Shown: positions 7,345 to 16,125 of the stretch, piece after piece | Numbering within the stretch: the first letter of the stretch is position 1 | How the letters are laid out: each line of letters starts with the position of its first letter | From: Bacteroidales bacterium | GTDB taxonomy: Bacteria; Bacteroidota; Bacteroidia; Bacteroidales; GCA-2748055 | Assembly (NCBI GenBank): GCA_029210585.1 | Contig: JARGFP010000010.1 | Location: 1-64,000, forward strand | Direction of reading: 5' to 3' | DNA: 64,000 nt | Program-made: the position numbers and the translations under genes | Notes under the pieces: generated by a model | Told to the model about the DNA's origin: nothing | The model's database searches: none | Seen by the model: only the letters and a program-made list of their open reading frames with translations

Positions 7345-8523
7345 ATGATACGATTTAGCCCAATCGTAATTTCCCTGCTGGTGCTTTTTAATGGATGCAC
7401 CGACCGTCAGCAACCCCTCTCTGAATTGATCGATGAGCAACTCAGCTTTGCCGTTGAGCAATACAAAGGGATGCATGCCATTGTGCCGGCAGACCGCCTT
7501 CCCCGATCTACCCATATGGAAACTGGAGAGCTCGTTACCTCAGATTCGCGCTGGTGGTGCAGCGGTTTCTTCCCGGGATCACTCTGGTACCTGTATGAGT
7601 ATACCGGCGATGAAATGCTGAAGGAGATGGCCATGGCACGGACCGCCCTTGTCGAAGAGGAACAGTACAATACCGGTACGCATGACCTGGGATTTATGCT
7701 CAACAATGCGTTCGGGAACGGGGTGCGTATTGCCGGTATCGAAGCATATAAGCCCGTGATGATCAATGGGGCTTACAGCCTGATGACCCGCTACAACGAA
7801 ACCGTGGGCTGCATTAAGTCATGGGACCATGGCAACTGGACTTTCCCGGTGATTATCGATAACATGATGAACCTGGAATACCTCATGTGGGCCTTCAGGG
7901 AAACTGGCGATACGGCTTTCTATGATGCGTGTGTTTCACACAGTGATAATACAATGGAAAACCATTTTCGCGACGATTACAGCTCTTACCACCTGGTCGA
8001 CTACGATACCATTACCGGCGAGGTGCTGGGGCGCCAGACGGTGCAGGGGTATGCCGATGAATCGGCGTGGGCACGGGGTCAGTCCTGGGGATTCTACGGG
8101 TACGTGACCATGTTCCGCGAATCAGGGGATAATAAGTACCTGGACCAGGCGGTAAATATTGCTGATTTTTTACTCAGCCATCCCAATATGCCTGAAGATG
8201 GTGTTCCTTACTGGGATTTCAATGCACCGGAGATTCCCGATGCTCCGCGGGATGCCTCGGCAGGAGCCATACTCGCATCCGGACTCATTGAACTCAGTGG
8301 GTTCGTTGCGGATGAGGATGCAGAAACGTACCTGGCATTTGCTGAAAAGATCGTGCGCACGTTGTCATCACCCAAATACAGGGCCGAAGCAGGATCAAAC
8401 AATTATTTTATCCTGGAACACAGCGTTGGCCACCTGCCGAAGAATTCAGAGGTGGATGTGCCGCTGACCTACGCAGACTACTATTTCATTGAAGCACTGT
8501 TGAGGCTGAATGCGCTGAATTAG
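7345..8523 (+). CDS. Glycoside hydrolase family 88/105 unsaturated uronyl hydrolase
   Basis: This 392-residue lipoprotein has signal MIRFSPIVISLLVLFNGC with the lipobox cysteine at 18. It belongs to the unsaturated glucuronyl/galacturonyl hydrolases, which open the delta-4,5 uronide left by polysaccharide lyases. The two conserved aspartates are seen in THDLGFML (Asp114) and IDNMMNL (Asp172). WARGQSWGFYG and the alpha6/alpha6-barrel pattern follow. Family length is about 370-400, so it is complete. A heparinase II/III-type lyase is encoded 2.4 kb away, which fits lyase-then-hydrolase cooperation on a glycosaminoglycan- or ulvan-like uronan. It has its own promoter and ends three bases before the convergent FAD oxidoreductase gene. 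The exact substrate cannot be read from the sequence. Confidence 0.9.
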   Translation: MIRFSPIVISLLVLFNGCTDRQQPLSELIDEQLSFAVEQYKGMHAIVPADRLPRSTHMETGELVTSDSRWWCSGFFPGSLWYLYEYTGDEMLKEMAMARTALVEEEQYNTGTHDLGFMLNNAFGNGVRIAGIEAYKPVMINGAYSLMTRYNETVGCIKSWDHGNWTFPVIIDNMMNLEYLMWAFRETGDTAFYDACVSHSDNTMENHFRDDYSSYHLVDYDTITGEVLGRQTVQGYADESAWARGQSWGFYGYVTMFRESGDNKYLDQAVNIADFLLSHPNMPEDGVPYWDFNAPEIPDAPRDASAGAILASGLIELSGFVADEDAETYLAFAEKIVRTLSSPKYRAEAGSNNYFILEHSVGHLPKNSEVDVPLTYADYYFIEALLRLNALN

Positions 8524-8526
8524 GCA

Positions 8527-10314
8527 TCACACACCTGCTTTCATCAGGGCTTTCAGCTCATCGAGGTGGTCCGTGTACACTTCGCGTGGTGTGCATTCAT
8601 GCGTTACACACACAGACGCCGCCATGCCCGCTACTTCTCCCATCAATCCGCCGGTGCGCATCACGCGTGGGGATCCTAAACCGATGTGGGTCACGCTGAT
8701 GTTCCTCCCGGCCATGAACAGGTTGTCTATATTTCTTGAATAGAGACAACGGTAGGGCATATGATACGGTGCATGCTTCGGGTGCGTATACCAGCTGATG
8801 AATTCCTGTCCCGGGAAATATTTGCTGTTCAGTGAATCGGCAAAATGGATGTCGATACCCCAGGTGAGGGTTACCGCTGCATCATCGTATTCCGTCCTGT
8901 TCAGAATATCCAGCTCGCTCAGGATCACATCACCCATCAGCCTTCGCGATTCACGCTTACCGGCAACGTAGGCGACCCAGTCCAGTGCATTATGCGCGTA
9001 TTTTTCCGGCAGGTTGTGCTTCAGGTACGACCAGTTGCCGAAGACCGCCCGCAGGTTGTGATCACGTATGTACTCCGCCTCCTGGATGATGTCCCGGTCA
9101 AACCCGCTCTCCCAGCGCCAGGTACCGCTGGTGGCATCGATATAATAATCATCTGTGAACTGCAGCGCCCACGGGACTTCAGGAAAAGTGGATGGCTGTG
9201 CCATTTTCACCGATCGCCACAGGTTTGAGCTCCCCATGGTCATGCTGTCGGCCTCTGCCGGGGCACTGGGCTCGCCGGTCAACTCCCTGCTTTCCCGACC
9301 ATACCGGGTGTCGGCTCCTGCCATGGCTCCCACGGAACCATCCCCGGTGCAGTCGGCAAAATACTTGCCGTGAAATACGTGCTGTTCACCCGTTCTGGTG
9401 TTGATGGCATACACACGCTCGATCTTACCATCATTGATTTCCAGCCAGTTTGCATGCGTGTCCAGGAAAAGATCAAGGTTCGGAGTGCCCTTAACCAATT
9501 CCAGTTTCAGGTCGTCCTGGAAACGTTCGGCCTCCGCAGCATTGGGCGGATGATGATCGTTCAGGGACCTGACAATGTTTCCAAGTGCAGGATAGAGGTT
9601 CTCCTCCACACTTCCCACCAGGTGGACCCGCACTTCGGAACTGTTGTTTCCTCCCAGGACGGGCCTGTTTTGTATCAGAACGGTCTTCAAACCGAGCCTG
9701 GCAGCCGAGACCGCTGTGCTGATGCCTGCAATTCCGCCACCCACAACAACCAGGTCATAGGTTCCTTCATCTGTGATATTTTCAGGTATTGCCCCCGTCC
9801 GAGTGCGCAGACGGAAAAGCTTATATGGTACGTTGGGTAAAAACTCATAATCTTCCTTTGAAAGAAAGATGGCATCCACACGCCCGTTGAAACCGGTCAG
9901 ATCATGCAGCCGGATTTCATGGGTGCCCGCTTCCAGTTCAATGGTTCCTCCCTTCGCCCAGCCCCATTGTTCCGGAGTTTTTCCAAAAACGGTATCCAGC
10001 TCCCGGTCATCAATGCTTATCCTGAACAATCCCGGGGCAGGTGCTGCATCATGCGGAGCTACCCAGTTGAAGGTGCGCACTGCTACATGGTATGCTCCGG
10101 GTTCCCTGATATCGAATGAGGTAACCGCGTCTTCCACCGGCACCCCCAGTCCGTGGGCCATCAGGTAGGGTGAACCCATCTGGTCGATGAATTGCGCATC
10201 ATTGACCCATCCACCGTAATCCTCGAATGCCTCGGCCTCAATAAATACCTTGTCTTTGGTGTAGTCGCAGCCGGCAGCCAGCAACAACATCAATACGATC
10301 AGACTGTACTTCAT
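8527..10314 (-). CDS. FAD-dependent oxidoreductase lipoprotein with N-terminal beta-sandwich
   Basis: This is a 595-residue exported protein. Starting at 10314 gives MKYSLIVLMLLLAAGC, a lipoprotein signal; an ATG 21 bases upstream would only add seven residues. Residues about 25-165 look like a beta-sandwich, probably carbohydrate-binding (EAEAFEDYGGW, then a DDRELD...W segment). From about 180 an FAD Rossmann fold begins with VVGGGIAGISTAVSAARLG and continues with LIQNRPVLGGNNSSEV and FADCTGDGSVG, the signature of the FAD_oxidored (PF12831-like) family. Such proteins are frequent in polysaccharide-utilisation regions of Bacteroidota, but their substrate is rarely known. It converges with the GH88 gene and lies next to heparinase II/III, suggesting it acts on the same glycan. 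Confidence 0.85.
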   Translation of the reverse strand: MKYSLIVLMLLLAAGCDYTKDKVFIEAEAFEDYGGWVNDAQFIDQMGSPYLMAHGLGVPVEDAVTSFDIREPGAYHVAVRTFNWVAPHDAAPAPGLFRISIDDRELDTVFGKTPEQWGWAKGGTIELEAGTHEIRLHDLTGFNGRVDAIFLSKEDYEFLPNVPYKLFRLRTRTGAIPENITDEGTYDLVVVGGGIAGISTAVSAARLGLKTVLIQNRPVLGGNNSSEVRVHLVGSVEENLYPALGNIVRSLNDHHPPNAAEAERFQDDLKLELVKGTPNLDLFLDTHANWLEINDGKIERVYAINTRTGEQHVFHGKYFADCTGDGSVGAMAGADTRYGRESRELTGEPSAPAEADSMTMGSSNLWRSVKMAQPSTFPEVPWALQFTDDYYIDATSGTWRWESGFDRDIIQEAEYIRDHNLRAVFGNWSYLKHNLPEKYAHNALDWVAYVAGKRESRRLMGDVILSELDILNRTEYDDAAVTLTWGIDIHFADSLNSKYFPGQEFISWYTHPKHAPYHMPYRCLYSRNIDNLFMAGRNISVTHIGLGSPRVMRTGGLMGEVAGMAASVCVTHECTPREVYTDHLDELKALMKAGV

Positions 10315-10884
10315 GTTTCCCATAATTATTGGCAATGTAAATCAAAATTTTTAGTGTTTTTAATGCTGTTGAATTCCTTACCTGTCCCAGTCCAAAGCAG
10401 GACAATCGAAATCGCCCTGACAAAGCGACCAGCGAAACTAATAAAATATGACGGTACTGCTGTCAAAGGAATGTTAAACGGTACTTTTTTAGATACTATA
10501 TAGGGTCTGCTGAAAAAGTCTGTAGTGCATTTGATACAAAGCGGCAAAGCGAAAATCGAAAAATCCATAGATCTCTTGAAATCCTAATCAAAAAATGCTT
10601 TCAGCGCTTTCGTAAAAAATTAACTGGACATGAGTGAACCCTAAAATGAACCATTCGGACTATTCCTTTTTATGCCAGGTCAATAACTTTATTTTTTCTA
10701 CAGTATCTAATATTACAGGTTGTGGTTAATCTTTTAAGTTACAGATAAACAAGGGTTAAGCCAAATTATTTCGGCGCTTATTTCATTTAAAATCAGACTT
10801 TATATTAAAGTTTACCGAACCTTGTAAAAATAAGGGCCTATAAAATATTTTCAAAAAAGAGGCCGGACACTTCTGAACTTATTA
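10315..10884. other. 570-bp gap with a possible IS-end remnant
   Basis: Between the FAD oxidoreductase start and the heparinase stop I see no gene. GGGTCTGCTGAAAAAGTCT at 10503-10521 resembles the terminal inverted repeat of IS1182-type elements. I cannot find its partner nearby or any transposase reading frame, so this may be a relic end. The rest (10630-10880) is AT-rich and featureless, and should carry the promoter of the FAD oxidoreductase gene. Confidence 0.35.
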
Positions 10885-12822
10885 CTATTCTGGTGAAATA
10901 GTAAAACTCTCTTTTCCTTTCAATCCACTTCTTCCGGTTTTCAGCGTGATCCGCCAAAGGGTATTTCCCCAGACACCCTCCAGGCGCGGATCGTCAATCT
11001 CCACTTTTTCTATGTCGGTGCTGAAGTGCCTGGAAAACTTCATTTCGAGGTCCGTTGCTCCGTTGGACACCCTGATCAATCCGTTCCTCAGAATATCGGG
11101 CTCAAAGGCTGTCATGAAATGCCATTCATTCCGTTCCAGTTGCCGGATCTGTGCCCATTCATCGGTGAGGGTAATTTTTCCCGCTCTCCGGTCCAGTTCG
11201 AGATGACGGTTCCAGGATGCTGTATATGCATAACCAGGATAGGCGTCTGCAATATCCATTGAGACAGTGGTCTCCCGGTCTGAACTCGTAAAATCAACAT
11301 CCTCCGCCCTGAAGGCATCACCGTCCTGCTGCATCTCCCCGTTCAGCGTGGGCAGGTTGTGGTATGCCGACTGCATGGTCCAGATATCATAGCGTTCATT
11401 GCTGAAGGTCTTGCGCGTGTAGGTACCGACACCTGCATCTATGAAAACTGGCAGCCCGTCGTAAAACACAACAAAATTACCCACATCGTTGTGGTTGTGA
11501 CTCTCGTTGTTGAATCCTCCTTTTATGGCCATGAAAAAACCTTCGTTGTTCCTGTTTTCCCGGGATACCACCACTTCGAGGTCGGGAAAGAAATAGTTGA
11601 TCTCCGGGACAAAGTCACCGGCAAAGGCGGCAAGCGCATCCCTTATCATGAGTCCTGGAATGATCCGTTGTCCGAACGGCGACCTGCCGGATGGAACGTT
11701 CCCGGGCTCATAGTTATGCCGGAACTGTTCAGCTGCCATGGCCATCATCGTACGATCGCTGATCGCGCGCCCGATTCTGAAAATCGTTCCCGGGTCGTGG
11801 TGATTGATGGCACTGCCATCTGCAAAATTCACGAACCAGTCCGCGTCAATGTGTATCTTGTATATATAGCTTCCAATATTCCTGATCAGTGGCTCATCAA
11901 ACACATCCAGCGCACCGTCCGTTGCCTGGTGCAGCAGGAAAAGGCAGTCAAAAAGCGAAGCACCGGCTCTTCCCCAATAACCCGGTCCTTCGTCACAACC
12001 ACCATCGGCAGGGTGTGGATTCAGGTACTGGTCGAGGACATCCAGTGCCTTCCAGGTGGATTCGGCCCGCCTCTCCTGGTCGTCTTCAAGCAATAAAACC
12101 GCTGTTAACCAGTTCGATACGATCCAGGGATTCCAGTTGTTCGGAATTCTCCCGGTATACCCCATGTACCAGAAATCGTTGTGGTCCAGCATACTCTGAA
12201 TGACACGCCGGTTCACCTCTTCATAGATCCGTTCCCTGATCAGCGGGGTGACTGCATCAAATTTCTCACCGAAGTAATAGTCCACCCACCCAAGGAGCGC
12301 CGCTGTTTCCGCACTGAACAGGTCGACGAAGACATCGTTCCTGTCGTGCAGTTTGTCACCCGATGAATGGGCCGGTACCACCCAGGTGGTCTCCTCCAGA
12401 ATCAACCAGACCCCGTTGATGATATCGTCCATGAACCGTCCCTTGTTCTCTGCAATTTCAGCCATGCAAAGTTCTGCAACGGCTTCGCGACGAGCATAAT
12501 ACCTGTTGGAAAACCGGGTGCGGTTGCCGTCAATGTCGAAGTCCATGTACCTGCGCGCCAGCAATGACGGCCAGTCGTAGTCCATGTATTTTTCGCCGTT
12601 GCTGATGAGCACCTGGCGTGTTTCAGCGTCGAGCTCCAGCCAGAAGTCATCGTCGATCGCGGGGAGGGGACTGAATTCGGATTTTCCGGCCAGCACGAGG
12701 GCCAGCTTTTCCTGCGATATGGCCCCGGTGAGGATGTTGCGTGGGGCGGACTGGCCGGAAACATTCAGGATACAGAAAAATGCCGGTAACAGGAACAGGA
12801 AATGTGCAATGCGGTATTTCAT
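10885..12822 (-). CDS. Heparinase II/III family polysaccharide lyase
   Basis: This is a 645-residue secreted protein with signal MKYRIAHFLFLLPAFFCILNVSGQ. The first 370 residues are an alpha-helical toroid (for example ETTWVVPAHSS, GRIPNNWNPWIVSNW, GCDEGPGYWGRAGASLFD), followed by the heparinase II/III beta-sheet domain with ESHNHNDVGNFVVFYDG and FIDAGVGTYTRKTFS. The histidines and tyrosines in these segments are the usual catalytic positions of PL12/15/17/21-like lyases. Beta-elimination of a uronic acid-containing glycan would give the unsaturated ends that the nearby GH88 removes. Which polysaccharide is cut cannot be decided from the sequence. The neighbours AEC transporter and nucleoside hydrolase lie on the same strand, but gaps of more than 100 bp suggest separate transcription. 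Confidence 0.88.
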   Translation of the reverse strand: MKYRIAHFLFLLPAFFCILNVSGQSAPRNILTGAISQEKLALVLAGKSEFSPLPAIDDDFWLELDAETRQVLISNGEKYMDYDWPSLLARRYMDFDIDGNRTRFSNRYYARREAVAELCMAEIAENKGRFMDDIINGVWLILEETTWVVPAHSSGDKLHDRNDVFVDLFSAETAALLGWVDYYFGEKFDAVTPLIRERIYEEVNRRVIQSMLDHNDFWYMGYTGRIPNNWNPWIVSNWLTAVLLLEDDQERRAESTWKALDVLDQYLNPHPADGGCDEGPGYWGRAGASLFDCLFLLHQATDGALDVFDEPLIRNIGSYIYKIHIDADWFVNFADGSAINHHDPGTIFRIGRAISDRTMMAMAAEQFRHNYEPGNVPSGRSPFGQRIIPGLMIRDALAAFAGDFVPEINYFFPDLEVVVSRENRNNEGFFMAIKGGFNNESHNHNDVGNFVVFYDGLPVFIDAGVGTYTRKTFSNERYDIWTMQSAYHNLPTLNGEMQQDGDAFRAEDVDFTSSDRETTVSMDIADAYPGYAYTASWNRHLELDRRAGKITLTDEWAQIRQLERNEWHFMTAFEPDILRNGLIRVSNGATDLEMKFSRHFSTDIEKVEIDDPRLEGVWGNTLWRITLKTGRSGLKGKESFTISPE

Positions 12823-13145
12823 AGTTTTTTTTAACGAATATACTCATTTGTTCATAATGAAAGTAATTTCTTCCTGGCGCCTGGGATTGGATTGCATTTG
12901 ATGGGCGTTAAGCCGTGTTCCTGTTCGTAAGCAAGTGGCGTATACATATTCACCGTGCATACTGAAGGTACCGGAACAGAAAATGCAGGAATCGGTTAGA
13001 AAGACCAACAGCTAAAAAATCCTGAATGCTTTTATGATTATTGGATTTTAAATGGTACGCATGAATCTGAACCGGCCACTTCCTTGTAGGGTGGAACACC
13101 GGGCGAACTCATGCACAATTCATAAAGTAACACGTTCCGGGGTGA
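12823..13145. other. 323-bp gap, promoter region only
   Basis: This gap lies between the heparinase start and the AEC transporter stop. I see no open frame, RNA fold or repeat. The part next to 12823 is AT-rich and should hold the heparinase promoter, but no clear TTTG/TAnnTTTG pair stands out. Confidence 0.5.
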
Positions 13146-14126
13146 TCACATGAACAGGTCTGCCAAAAATTGATCCAGGAGCAGTAATCCTGAATATACG
13201 AGGGGGATGGTGACAATGCTCAGGACCGTGGATACAAATACGTTTTCCGTGGCCAGCACTTCGTCGGATCCGAATTTGTGCGCCATTACCACGATGGTGG
13301 CCATGGCGGGCATGGAAGCTTCGAGCAGGACCACTTTGCGTGCGATGTCTCCAAACTCAGGGAAAAGCCAGTAGGAGAGGAGGTTGATGGTGACCGCCAG
13401 GATCAGTGGGACCAGCAGCAGCTTGTTGAAGGAAAGCAGGAACACATGCGGCTTTTTGAAGATACCCTTCACCCTGGTTTGCACCAGCATCGCACCAATG
13501 TAGAGCATGGAAAGGTAAATGGTGGATTTTCCGAGTCCGTGCAGTGGTTCGTAAAGCAAGTCTGGAAGACCGAGGTTGAAGAACATGATCAGCAATCCAA
13601 GGAAAAATGCGATGGTATTGGGATTCAGCATATTTTTCCATACTTCGTTGCGTTTTCCCCCGGCACCTTTCAGGAATACCCATACTCCAAAGGTCCACAT
13701 CACCGAGTTGGAGGCGAGTTGAAAGACGGCCGCATACAACAATCCCTCACCCCCCGGAAAGAGGGCGTCCATCAGTGGAAAGCCGAGGAAGACAATGTTT
13801 CCGAACATGTGGTGGTTGATGAATACCGCACGTTGGTTGGCTTTCAGGCGGAGGATCCATGCCGAAAGATCGCCTGCTGCATACATCACGGCCAGGGCAA
13901 AATAGGCAAACAGGAAGACCAGACCACTGTTGCGGAGGATCACCGGGGTCACATCAATGCGGGCAAAGGTGGTGATGATCAGCAGGGGAAGGGTCACATC
14001 AAACACCAGGTCGGCAATTCCCTTTCTCGCTCCTTCGGTAATGATTTTCAGTTTTGTGGCGATGATGCCAATCACAACAAGGATGGCGAGAATAGCAATC
14101 TGGTAAATAATGATGTTATTATGCAT
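13146..14126 (-). CDS. AEC-family (auxin efflux carrier-like) transporter
   Basis: This is an integral inner-membrane protein of 326 residues with about ten hydrophobic segments in two blocks of five, as in the AEC/BASS fold. Examples are IIIYQIAILAILVVIGIIA at the N-terminus and VFVSTVLSIVTIPLVYSG at the C-terminus. The central VFLGFPLMDALF and NKLLLVPLILAV segments fit the family's conserved N- and P-containing stretches. Bacterial AEC carriers move malate, malonate or other small organic anions, and some are annotated only as permeases. The substrate is open; in this context an organic acid or uronate breakdown product is possible. It is complete and faces the same way as its neighbours. 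Confidence 0.85.
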   Translation of the reverse strand: MHNNIIIYQIAILAILVVIGIIATKLKIITEGARKGIADLVFDVTLPLLIITTFARIDVTPVILRNSGLVFLFAYFALAVMYAAGDLSAWILRLKANQRAVFINHHMFGNIVFLGFPLMDALFPGGEGLLYAAVFQLASNSVMWTFGVWVFLKGAGGKRNEVWKNMLNPNTIAFFLGLLIMFFNLGLPDLLYEPLHGLGKSTIYLSMLYIGAMLVQTRVKGIFKKPHVFLLSFNKLLLVPLILAVTINLLSYWLFPEFGDIARKVVLLEASMPAMATIVVMAHKFGSDEVLATENVFVSTVLSIVTIPLVYSGLLLLDQFLADLFM

Positions 14127-14241
14127 GTATGCTTAACAAATAATATTCAACACTGAATGATCTGTACAATAACAATTTTTTCGGAGCTCGTATCAGCATA
14201 TTTAAACAGACCAAAGGCTCAGCTAAACCGAATTACTATAT

Positions 14242-15225
14242 TTACTCCACATCGGATGAAATATCGTTCAGGTCCTTGCGCACCAGTTTCCTGAATTCGC
14301 GGCGCATTTTGACATCGTCCAGCCAGGTATACACAAATACCCGTCTGCGCAGGTTTTCGGGCGGGGTCCAGATGTCCTTTTCAGTCACCAGGTCGGGATT
14401 CATGATCGCATGGATCAGCGCAACATCCCACATGATCCAGGAGCGATGCTCCGGATAAAGCGTTTTCCACCGGTCCACGAGGTAAGTGTACTTTGGCGCC
14501 CTTGAAGAAAGCATGTCAAAGGTTTCGGTGCGATCGAAAGTATATTTCTTACTGGTCGTGGCTGTCATGATGTGTGTCTCAAGCCCTTCCCGGTTCAGCA
14601 GGTAATCCATGGCATCCAGGTCGTTGCGGGTGTTGAATTCGTTCTTGTTCCATACCTGCTCACGGTCATCGTACCTGAGCCCCATTGCATACCAACGTAT
14701 CTTTGAAATAATGGTGGTATCCTGCAGGATCGCGGTGGCAAGGTTGGTAGGCGCCCCAAGGGTAACCACATTCAGCTTTTCCTTGAAACCCAGTTTCGCT
14801 ACTTCTTCGCGTATGAATGCTGCAGCAGCAGATGGAATGGGTTTGACATCCCCCCAGAAGCCGGTCGGTCCTGCAGCACCAAGTGGATGGGGAATGTCGA
14901 ATCGATCGTTCAGCTTTAAAAGTTCCTCATTGATGCGCTGACTTTCATACACGGAGCTGTCGCCGCCGCGGGGATGATTGTACCATTGTGCCGAGGTGAG
15001 CCCGATCACATCGATCTTGGGATCAATCAGCGCAAGGGTAATGGCGTACAAGTCATCAATCTCGTTGCCGGAATCACTGTCGATGATCACTGAGACATTG
15101 TCAGGACGCGCGATTTTTTTCCCATAGGTAACTGCTGTGATCACGATGGAAACAATGATACCGATGACCAGGATCGCACGGATCACTTTCCAGATTTCTT
15201 TTTTTAGCCTTCCAAAAAAACCCAT
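14242..15225 (-). CDS. Inosine-uridine preferring nucleoside hydrolase family protein, membrane-anchored
   Basis: This 327-residue enzyme starts with a transmembrane anchor (IRAILVIGIIVSIVITAVTYG, residues 15-35), so the catalytic domain should face the periplasm. DSDSGNEIDDLYA at about residues 50-62 is the calcium-binding D-x-D-x-x-x-D-D motif of IU-nucleoside hydrolases. NVVTLGAPTNLA and MWDVALIHA are further conserved blocks. The reaction would be cleavage of a ribonucleoside into base and ribose. The family also includes proteins of unknown specificity in glycan loci, and the anchored periplasmic form here suggests scavenging of external nucleosides. It lies between the AEC transporter and the sulfatase remnant on the same strand. 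Confidence 0.88.
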   Translation of the reverse strand: MGFFGRLKKEIWKVIRAILVIGIIVSIVITAVTYGKKIARPDNVSVIIDSDSGNEIDDLYAITLALIDPKIDVIGLTSAQWYNHPRGGDSSVYESQRINEELLKLNDRFDIPHPLGAAGPTGFWGDVKPIPSAAAAFIREEVAKLGFKEKLNVVTLGAPTNLATAILQDTTIISKIRWYAMGLRYDDREQVWNKNEFNTRNDLDAMDYLLNREGLETHIMTATTSKKYTFDRTETFDMLSSRAPKYTYLVDRWKTLYPEHRSWIMWDVALIHAIMNPDLVTEKDIWTPPENLRRRVFVYTWLDDVKMRREFRKLVRKDLNDISSDVE

Positions 15226-15357
15226 TTTCGTTTGAGGATAAAATGTTGTTGCAATTTGTCGATTTTGTATGAAAAAACCGAGCTAATTCTCATGGTTTCC
15301 CAAAATAAGTGATCACCAGGATAGATCAGTTCGGCACGCAGAAATTCTTTTCCCTCA

Positions 15358-15937
15358 TCAATTTTCCACAATTATCGTAGGAACATTCACCATCATTGGC
15401 GCAGCCTGTATCTCCCTATCTATCAGTACATCAATGATATAACCTTCAACGGTTACCTCCCAGCCGTTGTATTCCATCCGCGGATCAAAGTAGTTGTTCC
15501 AGTGTCCGGCACTGAATCCGAAAAAAGTGTCGAAGCCCTGCCCGTTGGGATTGTGCGGATAGTGTTCTCCGTTGTGCCATTTTCCGTAACAGGCGGTGCT
15601 GTACCCTTGCTCCGACAAGGATTCAGCAAAGGTCCTTTCTTCGGAGCGCATCACCTCCAGGCCGTGTGTTACCCAGGTTGTACCTGTGCGCAGATGGTAT
15701 CTTCCCGTGAGCAGGCTGGCCCTTGCACATACCGGGCTTACGTAGAAGCTCAAAGTAAACAGACTGCGCTTTTAATGCATCCAGGTGAGGGGTGGAAACG
15801 TAGAAATTTCCTGTAAATCCAAAATCCCCGAAACCCTGGTCATCCGAGATGATCAGGACAATGTTGGGAGGGGTTTCCCGGCTCGAACAGGAAAACGGTA
15901 CGACAAAGAGCAGTAGCGTGGAAAGTTTCTGTATCAT
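15358..15937 (-). pseudogene. Sulfatase, truncated and frameshifted
   Basis: The minus strand encodes a signal peptide ([17 protein letters not shown]) and the sulfatase N-terminus [17 protein letters not shown]...TPHLDAL. The frame then shifts near 15765, consistent with loss of two bases, and continues as [22 protein letters not shown]. The formylglycine motif should read CxPxR followed by ASLLTGR; two residues are missing, so CAR stands where CAPTR/CAPSR is expected. After GYIIDVLIDREI the reading frame jumps to a short tail APMMVNVPTIIVEN and stops. The remnant has about 190 codons against 450 or more in the family, so most of the catalytic domain is gone. It probably once desulfated the uronan handled by GH88 and heparinase. 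Confidence 0.85.
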
Positions 15938-16125
15938 TGGATCTCTTTTTGGTGCCTGGTTTCGAAAATCATTTTATCAGCTTCAGGTTCCTTACGTGTT
16001 GATTGCGGCGTTATTTTATGATTTTACGATTAACTGTCGGGTGATACATTACCATAAACTCAGTCTTTTCCGATCAAGCTGCGGTGCAGTTGTATATTTA
16101 GTCGATTAACATTCACGATGTTACA

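Noticed and set aside
11359-12096. 245-codon open frame antisense to heparinase
   Set aside because: The minus strand carries heparinase II/III motifs throughout; the plus-strand frame has none.
13278-14156. 292-codon open frame on the plus strand
   Set aside because: It is exactly antisense to the AEC transporter, rich in His, Gln and Asp (the complement of hydrophobic codons), with no motif. It is a shadow frame.
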